DNA from: Brevibacillus_D fluminis_A
GTDB taxonomy: Bacteria > Bacillota > Bacilli > Brevibacillales > Brevibacillaceae
DNA: 64,000 bases
Assembly: GCF_052072235.1 (NCBI RefSeq)
Contig: NZ_CM125436.1
Location: forward strand, 5,450,001 to 5,514,000
Reading direction: 5' to 3'
Shown: piece by piece, positions 41,614 through 49,694 of the stretch
Layout of the letters: each line of letters starts with the position of its first letter
Numbering within the stretch: position 1 is the first letter of the stretch
Translations under genes and position numbers: made by a program
Notes under the pieces: model-generated
What the model was told of the DNA's origin: nothing
What the model saw: only the letters and a program-made list of their open reading frames with translations
The model's database searches: none

Positions 41614-42289
41614 AACCGTATTCCCCTCTCTGCTGGTCGCGCACGATTTCGCCCGCTTCGATGGCAATAACCCGTTTGCGCATGGTGTTGACGATTTCGC
41701 GGTTATGCGTCGCCATCACGATGGTCGTCCCACGGTTATTGATTTCTTCGAACAGGTTCATGATGTCCCAGGAGGTTTCCGGGTCCAGGTTACCGGTCGG
41801 CTCGTCGGCGATGATGATGCCGGGATTATTGACCAGAGCCCGCGCCAGTGCGACACGCTGCTGCTCCCCGCCGGACAGCTCGTTCGGCAGCATTTTGGCC
41901 TTGTGTTTGAGCTTGACCAGACCAAGCACTTCCATCACCCGCGGCTTGATGATCTTTTGCGGCGCTTCGATGACTTCCATCGCAAAGGCGACATTTTCCA
42001 ACACGCTTAAATTCGGCAACAATTTGAAATCCTGAAACACGACACCAATGCTGCGTCGAACCGACGGTATTTGTCGTTCCTTGATTCGACTTACGTTAAA
42101 TCCGCCAAGAAAAATTTGTCCTTTGCTTGGCTTTTCTTCCCGATACATTAACTTGATAAAGGTCGATTTCCCTGCGCCGCTCGGACCGACGACGTAGACA
42201 AACTCCCCTTTTTCGATGCGGACGTTGATCCCTTTTAACGCGTTCGTTCCGTTGGGATAGGTTTTCCACACATCAAACATCTCGATCAA
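41603..42289 (-). CDS. ftsE: FtsE, division ABC-type ATPase
   Basis: A 228-residue ATPase, the same length as B. subtilis FtsE: MIEMFDVWKTYPNG start, Walker A GPSGAGKST, VVFQDFKLLPNLSVLENVAFAM, signature LSGGEQQRVALARA, Walker B IIIADEPTGNLDP and ATHNREIV. I place the start at TTG (42287-42289), because it gives the family-standard N-terminus and GGGAAG lies eight bases upstream; longer readings add an unrelated basic stretch. It works with FtsX. Confidence 0.94.
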   Translation of the reverse strand: MIEMFDVWKTYPNGTNALKGINVRIEKGEFVYVVGPSGAGKSTFIKLMYREEKPSKGQIFLGGFNVSRIKERQIPSVRRSIGVVFQDFKLLPNLSVLENVAFAMEVIEAPQKIIKPRVMEVLGLVKLKHKAKMLPNELSGGEQQRVALARALVNNPGIIIADEPTGNLDPETSWDIMNLFEEINNRGTTIVMATHNREIVNTMRKRVIAIEAGEIVRDQQRGEYGYED

Positions 42290-42486
42290 ACTAATCACTT
42301 CCCAACTACTCAGATTTCTCCTATGTATCGCAATCTTTTCGACATTTCCCATCGTCTTTTTGTTGCAAACAACAGACATTTTCCGCAAATTGGCGCCCGT
42401 TCTTCCCATTATACCACCGTAAAAAGGTCAATGTTATCCCCTAAATCTCTCATCTTTTTGTCGAAAAAGTAGTGGGGAGGGGATGA
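42290..42486 (-). promoter_or_regulatory. ftsE leader with extended -10 promoter
   Basis: On the minus strand TGGTATAAT (42409-42417) is an extended -10 element; no good -35 is spaced correctly. It would give a leader of roughly 110 bases before the ftsE TTG. No gene is seen in 42290-42486. Confidence 0.45.
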
Positions 42487-42622
42487 TTTTTGTGGCCGAT
42501 CGGGGATTTTTGCAAAAAAGCGCCGCTCCGCCGTTGCCATGCCTGCTGGGGGCTGTGGGGACGGGCATGGCAAAGGCTGCGCCGCGCTTTTTTGCAAAAA
42601 TCCGCTGCTCTGGCCACAAAAA
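42487..42622. repeat. 136-base palindromic element
   Basis: Nested inverted repeats: TTTTTGTGGCC (42487-42497) with GGCCACAAAAA (42612-42622); a perfect 20-base pair GGATTTTTGCAAAAAAGCGC with its complement nearer the centre; and TGCCATGCC with GGCATGGCA around a G-rich loop. Each arm also contains the self-palindrome TTTTTGCAAAAA. It could fold into a long cruciform or RNA hairpin. It encodes no convincing protein. It may be a dispersed palindromic repeat or MITE-like unit. Confidence 0.75.
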
Positions 42623-42652
42623 ACACTTGAAGGGGATGGAGAAAAAAGCATC

Positions 42653-42685
42653 AAAAACCCCTTTCCTTCTATCAGAAAGGGGTTT
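42653..42685 (-). terminator. Terminator after argH
   Basis: GAAAGGGGTTT and AAACCCCTTTC pair perfectly; on the minus strand the hairpin ends in TTTTT, 13 bases after the argH stop. Confidence 0.88.
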
Positions 42686-42697
42686 CCTATTACTTAT

Positions 42698-44143
42698 TTA
42701 TACCGGCGACCCTACATCAATCAGCGATTCGATCATCACTTTTTGACTGTTGGCATCGATCCATGCTTGTGTAACGACCAGCTTCTCGCGGAATGTGGCG
42801 ATTTGTTTTTCGACCTGGTTGCGGGCGGTGCCGCCCAGTACATTGCGTGCGTTGACGACTGTGTCGACATCAAGTCTGTTGTAAATGTCTTCCTCGACGA
42901 GCGGGGAGAACGATTTGAATTCTTCCAGGGAGCAATCCAGCAAATATTTGCCGTTTTGGATGCAGTACAGCACCGCTTTGCCTACGACTTCATGCGCCTG
43001 GCGGAATGGCAAGCCTTTGGAAGCCAGATAGTCGGCCAGATCGGTCGCGTTGGCGAAATCGTTCGTTACGGCTTGGCGCATACGCTCTTTGCGTACCTGC
43101 ATGGTTTCCATCATCGGTGTCAGGAGGGCCAATGCGCCGTGCAGCGTTGCGACCGTGTCGAACATGCCTTCCTTGTCTTCCTGCATGTCTTTGTTGTACG
43201 CCAGCGGCAAGCCTTTCAGGACGGTCAACAGACCAAACAGATTCCCGTAGACACGGCCCGTTTTGCCGCGCACGAGTTCGGCGACGTCCGGATTTTTCTT
43301 CTGCGGCATGATGGACGAGCCTGTGCAGAATGCATCATCCAGCTCGATAAAATTGAATTCCTGGCTGCTCCAGATGATCAGCTCCTCGCACAAGCGGGAG
43401 AGATGCGTCATCAGCAGCGCGGATGCGGAAAGGAACTCCACGATAAAATCACGATCGCTCACCGCGTCCATGCTGTTCACGTAAATCCCGTCAAAAGCGA
43501 GCATTTCCGCAACGAATTCGCGATCGATCGGGAATGTCGTCCCAGCCAGCGCACCTGCTCCGAGCGGCAGCACATTGACGCGCTTCCAGCTCTCCTGCAA
43601 GCGCTCGATGTCACGCTGCAGCATCGATACATAGGCGGTCAAATGATAGCCGAGCAGCACCGGCTGCGCACGCTGAAGGTGCGTATAGCCGGGCATGACG
43701 GTATCCAGATGATTTTCCGCCTGGTTCACCAGCGCTTTTTGCAGGTACATGGCCAGTTGGATGATTTCCATCATTTTTTCGCGCAGATACAAGTGCATAT
43801 CCAGCGCCACCTGGTCATTGCGGCTTCTGCCGGTGTGCAGCTTGCCGCCGACAGGGCCGATTTCATCGATGAGCAGCTTCTCGATATTCATATGGACGTC
43901 TTCGTTCGCCACCGTGAATGTCACCTGGCCGCGCTCGATCTTTTCTTTCACCTTTTTCAAGCCGCTGATGATTTGCTTCACTTCGTCCATAGGAAGGATG
44001 CCGCACTTGCCGAGCATGGCGACATGAGCGAGGCTGCCGACAATATCCTGGCGCCACATCTGCTGATCAAATGTAATCGAGGCTGTATATTCATCTACCA
44101 ATTGATTGGTCGGTTTTGTGAAGCGTCCTCCCCATAGTTTCAT
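42698..44143 (-). CDS. argH: ArgH, argininosuccinate lyase
   Basis: Last enzyme of arginine synthesis, splitting argininosuccinate into arginine and fumarate; tetramer of the aspartase/fumarase superfamily. The 481-residue protein starts MKLWGGRFTKPTNQLVDEYTAS and has the superfamily signature GSSIMPQKKNPDVAEL with the flexible catalytic loop, plus HTGRSRNDQVALD and GYTHLQRAQPV. Its ATG overlaps the argG stop in ATGA (44140-44143), so the genes are coupled. Confidence 0.98.
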   Translation of the reverse strand: MKLWGGRFTKPTNQLVDEYTASITFDQQMWRQDIVGSLAHVAMLGKCGILPMDEVKQIISGLKKVKEKIERGQVTFTVANEDVHMNIEKLLIDEIGPVGGKLHTGRSRNDQVALDMHLYLREKMMEIIQLAMYLQKALVNQAENHLDTVMPGYTHLQRAQPVLLGYHLTAYVSMLQRDIERLQESWKRVNVLPLGAGALAGTTFPIDREFVAEMLAFDGIYVNSMDAVSDRDFIVEFLSASALLMTHLSRLCEELIIWSSQEFNFIELDDAFCTGSSIMPQKKNPDVAELVRGKTGRVYGNLFGLLTVLKGLPLAYNKDMQEDKEGMFDTVATLHGALALLTPMMETMQVRKERMRQAVTNDFANATDLADYLASKGLPFRQAHEVVGKAVLYCIQNGKYLLDCSLEEFKSFSPLVEEDIYNRLDVDTVVNARNVLGGTARNQVEKQIATFREKLVVTQAWIDANSQKVMIESLIDVGSPV

Positions 44144-45399
44144 TGGGTAATCGCATCCTTTTCTTTAACAATGTTGATGTTGGTTTTGAACGATTTTTGC
44201 AGGTAGCCTTCGTTCACTTGCGCATGAACTTTCGTTGGCAAGCCCCACAGTTTGATGAAGCCGATCGCTGCTTTATGGTCAAACGTATCGCCTTTTGCAT
44301 ACGTAGCCAGTTCGTGGCTGTACAAGGTGTGCTCGGATTTGCGGCCTACCACGATCGCATGGCCTTTGTGCAGCTTCACGCGCACGACGCCTGTTACATG
44401 CTGCTGGGTTTCCTCGATGAACGCTTCTACCGCATTGCGGATTGGCGAATACCAGAGGCCTTCATAAATGATTTGGGACAGTTTTTGCTCGATGATTGGC
44501 TTGAATTGCGCCACTTCGCGAGGCTGTGTCAAAAATTCCAGCTCACGGTGTGCCAGGATCAACGTTGTAGCCGCCGGTGTCTCATACACTTCGCGCGATT
44601 TGATCCCTACCAAACGGTTTTCTACGTGGTCGATGCGACCTACACCGTGGTTGCCTGCGATTTTGTTCAGCTTCAGGATCAGATCGGACAGCAGCATTTC
44701 CTCGCCGTTCAGCGCGGTTGGCACGCCTTTTACAAACGTGATTTCAATCTCTTCCGCTTCATCCGGAGCATCCGCGATGGATTTGGTCAAATCGTATGCG
44801 CCTTCTGGCGGAGCTGCCCATGGATCTTCCAGCACGCCGCACTCGCAGCTTCTACCCCACAGGTTTTGGTCGATGCTGTACGGGTTGTCGAGGTCGATCG
44901 GAATTGGAATGTTGTTTTGTTTTGCATATTCGATCTCTTCATCGCGCGTCCAGCCCCACTCACGGACAGGCGCAACGATTTTGAGGTTCGGATTCAAAGC
45001 GGTAAAGGACAAGTCGAAGCGCACTTGGTCATTCCCTTTGCCCGTGCAACCGTGCGCTACTGCAACCGCCCCTTCTTTCTCTGCGATTTCCACCAATACG
45101 CGGGAGATCAGGTAACGGGACAGCGCGGAAACGAGCGGATATTTGCCTTCGTACATCGCGTTTGCTTTCAATGCAGGCAAAACCAGTTCTTGTGCAAACG
45201 TTTCTTTCGCATCAACCACGATGGATTTGATGGCGCCTACTTTCAACGCTTTTTCCTGTACGAAATCCAGGTCTTTCCCTTCACCTACGTCCAACGCTAC
45301 CGCGATAACGTCGAAATTGTATGTGTCTTGCAACCATTTGATTGCTACAGATGTATCTAAACCGCCGGAATAGGCCAATACGATTTTTTCTTTGCTCAT
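44140..45399 (-). CDS. argG: ArgG, argininosuccinate synthase
   Basis: Joins citrulline and aspartate with ATP. The 419-residue protein has the N-type ATP pyrophosphatase loop AYSGGLDTSVA near the start, HGCTGKGNDQVRFD, and REWGWTRDEEIEYAKQNNIPIP. I start it at MSKEKIVLAYSGG (45397-45399) with AGGAG nine bases upstream; a 69-codon upstream extension runs through the promoter and is rejected. It heads the argG-argH operon and is preceded by an ARG box. Confidence 0.98.
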   Translation of the reverse strand: MSKEKIVLAYSGGLDTSVAIKWLQDTYNFDVIAVALDVGEGKDLDFVQEKALKVGAIKSIVVDAKETFAQELVLPALKANAMYEGKYPLVSALSRYLISRVLVEIAEKEGAVAVAHGCTGKGNDQVRFDLSFTALNPNLKIVAPVREWGWTRDEEIEYAKQNNIPIPIDLDNPYSIDQNLWGRSCECGVLEDPWAAPPEGAYDLTKSIADAPDEAEEIEITFVKGVPTALNGEEMLLSDLILKLNKIAGNHGVGRIDHVENRLVGIKSREVYETPAATTLILAHRELEFLTQPREVAQFKPIIEQKLSQIIYEGLWYSPIRNAVEAFIEETQQHVTGVVRVKLHKGHAIVVGRKSEHTLYSHELATYAKGDTFDHKAAIGFIKLWGLPTKVHAQVNEGYLQKSFKTNINIVKEKDAITQ

Positions 45400-45421
45400 T
45401 TTTGTTTTCTCCTCACTTCGT

Positions 45422-45468
45422 TCGAATGTATATGAGTAATTATACATTCGAGTTAATAAAAATACAAC
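45422..45468 (-). promoter_or_regulatory. argG promoter with ARG box and palindrome
   Basis: On the minus strand TTGTAT (45462-45467) and TATAAT (45439-45444) are 17 bases apart. TTAATAAAAATACAAC (45453-45468, plus-strand reading) resembles the ArgR/AhrC ARG box and covers the -35. A perfect 11-base inverted repeat TCGAATGTATA/TATACATTCGA (45422-45432 and 45441-45451) covers the -10. The pair suits arginine repression. Confidence 0.75.
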
Positions 45469-45562
45469 AGGAAAAATTGTTACTTTTTTACCGATAAAAC
45501 GTACTGTTTTTGTAACCGTTACCTGATACTTCCAAATTAACTGGGTAAGGAGGCGTTTTATT

Positions 45563-47083
45563 TTGAAGTGGGAGAAAGTAGTCGCGAGTACGATGGTGCT
45601 AAACATGCTGGCATTTGCGCCAGCGAGCGCATTCGCCGATGCTTCCGGCGGGATAAGCGCATTGTCGGAGCAGACGCCGCAAAGTGTGCTGGACCGTGTC
45701 GATGATCTGAAAAATGCTTTGCCTGAGTTGAAAAAACTGCAACTGAACTACGTGAATGCTCAAGAGGATACCGGTAGCAGACCTGCTCTCTGGAGCGTCC
45801 ATTTGGCAGCCGATTCGGGACAAAAGCTGACCGCTACCGCTCACATCGTATTCGAGCAGAAAAGTGGAGATATTGTTCAATATGAGTATAAAACGCTTGA
45901 TTGGCAGTCGCCCGCCCCACCCACTGCAGCGCTGGCGAAAAAAGCTGCCGCCGCTTTCTCGGATTCGTTGCTGCCAGGCAGCTATGCCATATCGGACGAA
46001 TTGATCGTTGGAGAACCGAAAACCAACAAGGAGAATTTGCTCGGGGTAAAGGTGTATCAAAAAGTGAATGGAATCCCGCTGCAAAACGGCTGGTCAACCA
46101 TTTGGGTCGACTGGGAAGGTCATGTTGTCTCTTACCAACAGAGCGACATCAAGCTGCCGAAAGAGGACACTTTCCCCAATCGCTTCAAGGTCATTACTCC
46201 GGAAACAGCGAGAGAAGCGTTTGCCAAAGAGGTTGAAGTCATCCCCGCTTCCAAAAACAACGAATATACATACAAAATTATGTATAAAAACGCAATCAAT
46301 GCTGTATCCGGTGCCGCTGAGCCAGCTGATCCACATCAAGATCGGTTCGTCGGCATACAACCTGTATCCACCGCTGCAAAACCGTTGACCGTACAGACCG
46401 TGACAGAGGCCATGACCTTGCTCACATCGTCATTTGATTTTGAGCCTGGCACGCTTCCACTGAAGGAAAGCATCGAGAAGGATGGCGCCGAAACCGTCAA
46501 GCTGTACACGTGGGGCCCTGCCGTCACGACAGACGTGCAATCGGTCGAGGTGCGCACGGTGCCCAAAACCGGGCTGATCAAAAGCGTTGCCCTCAGACGC
46601 CATCAAGCGTCCGCTCCCGCTGATGAATCCGGCGCGGCAGATCGAGCGCTTCCGGCCGGGATTCGATTTGCCCAGCAGTATCTTCCTGCCGATGTGGAGT
46701 CGATCTCCATCAAGCTGCGTAGCTGTTCTGACAATGAAACCGAAATCGAGATGCAGCCTGTTTCCAAAGACGGCATTCTCAATGACAGCAGCGGTTTCCT
46801 TCGCATCATCGCAAACAAGTTCAGCGGCAAAATCTCACGCTTTGAATACGATCCGCAGACCAAGCAACCGACAGTTCCGGCAAACAAAAACGCCGTTCCA
46901 CTGGAAACGGCGAAAGCGATGTATCTGAAACAATTGAAGCTTGAGCTGTTTTACGTCGTGCCTCTTGACCCGAAAGAGTCGCCAAAACTGGTGTACCTCC
47001 CTGCGATCCCGAGCCAATCTACCTACATGAACCCTGTCACGGGGGAAATCACGACTGAACAGGACGATTGGCAATCCCGTTAA
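45563..47083 (+). CDS. Secreted YcdB/YcdC-like protein
   Basis: A 506-residue exported protein: signal peptide MKWEKVVASTMVLNMLAFAP with cleavage likely after ASAFA (residue 25), then two stretches of YcdB/YcdC-repeat type (for example LLGVKVYQKVNGIPLQNGWSTIWVDWEGHVVSYQQ and LETAKAMYLKQLKLELFYVVP...LVYLPA...NPVTGEI). No S-layer or wall-anchoring domain is visible. Function in this family is unknown; a propeptide or protease-inhibitor-like PepSY relation has been noted. The start is TTG, set by AAGGAGG nine bases upstream. Its last 35 bases overlap the end of the opposing tetR gene. Confidence 0.7.
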   Translation: MKWEKVVASTMVLNMLAFAPASAFADASGGISALSEQTPQSVLDRVDDLKNALPELKKLQLNYVNAQEDTGSRPALWSVHLAADSGQKLTATAHIVFEQKSGDIVQYEYKTLDWQSPAPPTAALAKKAAAAFSDSLLPGSYAISDELIVGEPKTNKENLLGVKVYQKVNGIPLQNGWSTIWVDWEGHVVSYQQSDIKLPKEDTFPNRFKVITPETAREAFAKEVEVIPASKNNEYTYKIMYKNAINAVSGAAEPADPHQDRFVGIQPVSTAAKPLTVQTVTEAMTLLTSSFDFEPGTLPLKESIEKDGAETVKLYTWGPAVTTDVQSVEVRTVPKTGLIKSVALRRHQASAPADESGAADRALPAGIRFAQQYLPADVESISIKLRSCSDNETEIEMQPVSKDGILNDSSGFLRIIANKFSGKISRFEYDPQTKQPTVPANKNAVPLETAKAMYLKQLKLELFYVVPLDPKESPKLVYLPAIPSQSTYMNPVTGEITTEQDDWQSR

Positions 47084-47732
47084 GCAAAATATCGACGGTC
47101 ATCGCGATCAGCTCATCATCCGAACGCATCGGGATGTCGTCAAACACGTCGACCGATTTGAAAATGACCATGCCTGCCAGCATCGAGATGAATGCGCGCA
47201 CGATCATGTCTGACGGGAGCGGCCGCAGCTCGCCGGATGCGATTCTGCTTTCAATGAATTGCTGCGCCAGATTTTTGGCTACCTTTCCGACATGATTGAT
47301 GATCGCATCGCGCAGCTCTTCATGGAAAAACGCCTCCTGAAAAAGGATGCGGGCGTGATCGCGATTGGCCTCCAGCAGTGCCAGCCGGTTTTTGTACAAG
47401 CTGGTGAACACCTCGCCGAGCGGCTGCTCCTTCTGCGGCTGCAATATGGTACGGACATCCTTCAGCAGAAACGGTGCCGCGCTTTTGACGACCATCGGTG
47501 CTACCGCTGCGATCAGGATGTCCTTTTTTGATTTGTAGTGGCGAAAGATCGTCCCTTCTGCCACGCCCGCTTCCTTGGCGATTTCTGCCGTCGAGCTGGC
47601 ATGGAACCCTTTCTCCGCAAACAGCTTGATGGCCGCCTGCAAAATGCTTTTTTGCTTGGCTGTCATGACATCTTCATCTTTCAGCTCATTCAAAAACACT
47701 TGAATATTTTCTTCAAATGCATCCCCACTCAC
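47049..47732 (-). CDS. TetR-family regulator of the adjacent exporter
   Basis: A 227-residue TetR-type repressor. After about 20 leader residues, the helix-turn-helix is clear: AAIKLFAEKGFHASSTAEIAKEAGVAEGTIFRHYKSKKDIL, followed by an all-helical ligand domain. GTG at 47730-47732 is preferred, because AAGGAGG lies eight bases before it; earlier ATG codons have poor ribosome sites. It is the last gene after a membrane-fusion protein, ATPase and permease on the same strand, and probably represses that operon through the palindrome at 50911-50924. Confidence 0.85.
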   Translation of the reverse strand: MSGDAFEENIQVFLNELKDEDVMTAKQKSILQAAIKLFAEKGFHASSTAEIAKEAGVAEGTIFRHYKSKKDILIAAVAPMVVKSAAPFLLKDVRTILQPQKEQPLGEVFTSLYKNRLALLEANRDHARILFQEAFFHEELRDAIINHVGKVAKNLAQQFIESRIASGELRPLPSDMIVRAFISMLAGMVIFKSVDVFDDIPMRSDDELIAMTVDILLNGIANRPVQS

Positions 47733-47769
47733 GTTCGCATCCTCCTTAACTCCCATTCGACCATATTCC

Positions 47770-48909
47770 CTAGTCGATTTGCTTGCGGAAACGAAGCATG
47801 GCAATCACGATCATCACAACGCAAAATGCCGTCATGCCAAGTGTATCCAACCAAAGCGCGGATAAATCCACGCCTTTGAGAAAAATGCCGCGCAAGATTT
47901 CCAAAAAATAAGTAAGCGGGACGAGCCCACCCAACCATTGTATCACGAGCGGCATCGTATCGCGCGGAAACATAAAGCCGGAGAGAAGCACGCTCGGCAG
48001 GATGAAGGCAAAAGCCACCTGCATCGCCTGCAGCTGCGTTTTGGCGATCGTCGAAATGAAAATGCCCAGCACAAGCGTCGTGATGAGAAAGAGCAGCGAT
48101 AACAGCACGAGCAGCAGGATGCTTCCCTTTACCGGAACACCGAACCAGTACGTTCCGAGAAAGAGCACGATACAAAAGGAAAAGAGGCCGATCGCGACGT
48201 AGGGTGTAATTTTGCCAAGGAGCAGTTCCAGGGGGCGGATCGGCGTGACGATCAGCTGCTCCATCGTGCCGCGCTCCTTCTCCCGGACCAGCGAAAAAGC
48301 GGTGAGGATCATGGTCACGTTTTGCATGATCAGGCCGATCAAGCCGGGAATGTTGAACACGATGCTTTCCATGTTGGGATTGAACAACACCCGCGATTCC
48401 AGGGAAAGCGGCAGCTCCAGCTTGCCCATGCCTTGTTTTTGCATGTTGGCCTCCTGAATGGAGATCGCTTTGTTCTGTACGATCAGCTGCGCATTCGACA
48501 CCGCTGTCCTGGCGATGTTGGGATCGGAGCCATTGACCAGCAACTGAACGGCCACCGGCTCATTGCGATCGCGTTTCGTGGCAAAATCGGCGGGTATCAC
48601 CAGCCCTGCGTCAATTTTGCCCTGATCGATCAGCTGCTCCAGTTCGTCATCGCTCTGCACATACGTCGCGATCGCGAAAATGTTCGTGTTGGCCAGGTTT
48701 TGTGCCAATTCGCGGCTGTCCGCCGAGTGGCTCTGATCCCAGACGCCTGTCGCGATGTGCTCGACATCGGTATTGACGGCATACCCAAACAAAAACAGGA
48801 GCATGATCGGCATAACCAGCGCAATGCCGAGGCTGGCACGGTCACGGCGAATCTGGATCGCTTCCTTTTTGACAATCGAACGATAGCGCGACCAACTGAA
48901 ATGCTTCAT
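47770..48909 (-). CDS. ABC-2 type exporter permease
   Basis: A 379-residue YhhJ/YbhR-type permease: one N-terminal helix (LGIALVMPIMLLFLFGYAVN), a large external domain of about 140 residues (TDVEHIATGVWDQSHS to NIARTAVSNAQ), then five helices with the ABC-2 mark REKERGTMEQLIVTPIRPLELLLGKITPY and LSGFMFPRDTMP. It is translated from an ATG overlapping the ATPase stop (ATGA, 48906-48909). Together with the ATPase and the lipoprotein MFP it should export drugs or lipophilic compounds. Confidence 0.9.
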   Translation of the reverse strand: MKHFSWSRYRSIVKKEAIQIRRDRASLGIALVMPIMLLFLFGYAVNTDVEHIATGVWDQSHSADSRELAQNLANTNIFAIATYVQSDDELEQLIDQGKIDAGLVIPADFATKRDRNEPVAVQLLVNGSDPNIARTAVSNAQLIVQNKAISIQEANMQKQGMGKLELPLSLESRVLFNPNMESIVFNIPGLIGLIMQNVTMILTAFSLVREKERGTMEQLIVTPIRPLELLLGKITPYVAIGLFSFCIVLFLGTYWFGVPVKGSILLLVLLSLLFLITTLVLGIFISTIAKTQLQAMQVAFAFILPSVLLSGFMFPRDTMPLVIQWLGGLVPLTYFLEILRGIFLKGVDLSALWLDTLGMTAFCVVMIVIAMLRFRKQID

Positions 48910-49694
48910 GCCCTCCCCTCCCTTTCCTTGGCTGTGCCTGCGTTTCTCGCCGCCTTCCGCTTTGCTTCCTCCTGCTCGACAAGCCCGATGAACACGTCCT
49001 CCAGATTGTGCGCACCCATTTGCTCGATCAACTGCTGCGGTGTCCCTTGGGCCAGCAGCGTGCCGAAAAAGATAAACCCGATGGCATCGCACGTTTGGGC
49101 CTCATCCATGTAATGCGTGCTGACCAGAATCGTCATGCCTGCACGTGCCAGCTTATGGATCACATCCCAGAAAATCCGGCGCGACACCGGATCGACACCC
49201 GCTGTCGGCTCGTCGAGAATCAAAAGCTCTGGCTGGTGCAAGAGCGCACACGAGAGGGCGAGCCGCTGCTTCCAGCCGCCAGACAGCGATCCTGCCAGCT
49301 GTTTTTCCCGCCCGGTCAAACCCGCCATCTCGATCAGCTCGGCTTTCCTCTTCACCAGTTCGGCACCGGAAATTCCGTACACACCGGCATAAAAATCAAG
49401 GTTCTCCTCAACCGTCAAATCTTCATACAGGCTGAATTTTTGTGACATGTAGCCGATCCGCTGCTTGATTTCCTCACTCTCGGTCATCACATCGAACCCA
49501 AGTACCTCCCCCTTCCCGGAGGTCGGCACCAAAAGGCCGCACAACATGCGGATCGTCGTCGACTTACCCGAGCCATTCGGCCCCAAAAATCCGTAAATCG
49601 TCCCTTTTTCAATCTCGATGGAGACGTTATTGACAGCGATCCGCTCCTGGAACACCTTCGTCAAGTTTTCGCACCGAATCACGACCTCGCTCAT
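48906..49694 (-). CDS. ABC exporter ATPase (ABC-2 / drug type)
   Basis: A 262-residue CcmA-type ATPase: Walker A GFLGPNGSGKSTTIRML, Q-loop YMSQKFSLYEDLTVEENL, signature variant GSLSGGWKQRLALSCALLHQP, Walker B LLILDEPTAGVDP and STHYMDEAQTCD. The C-terminus is rich in Lys, Ala and Glu. It overlaps both neighbours by four bases in ATGA strings. It energises the permease downstream; the substrate is not known. Confidence 0.92.
   Translation of the reverse strand: MSEVVIRCENLTKVFQERIAVNNVSIEIEKGTIYGFLGPNGSGKSTTIRMLCGLLVPTSGKGEVLGFDVMTESEEIKQRIGYMSQKFSLYEDLTVEENLDFYAGVYGISGAELVKRKAELIEMAGLTGREKQLAGSLSGGWKQRLALSCALLHQPELLILDEPTAGVDPVSRRIFWDVIHKLARAGMTILVSTHYMDEAQTCDAIGFIFFGTLLAQGTPQQLIEQMGAHNLEDVFIGLVEQEEAKRKAARNAGTAKEREGRA

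Noticed and set aside
42539..44137. A 532-codon plus-strand open frame opposite argH
   Set aside because: It spans the palindromic element, a terminator and all of argH in antisense; no motif, no ribosome site.
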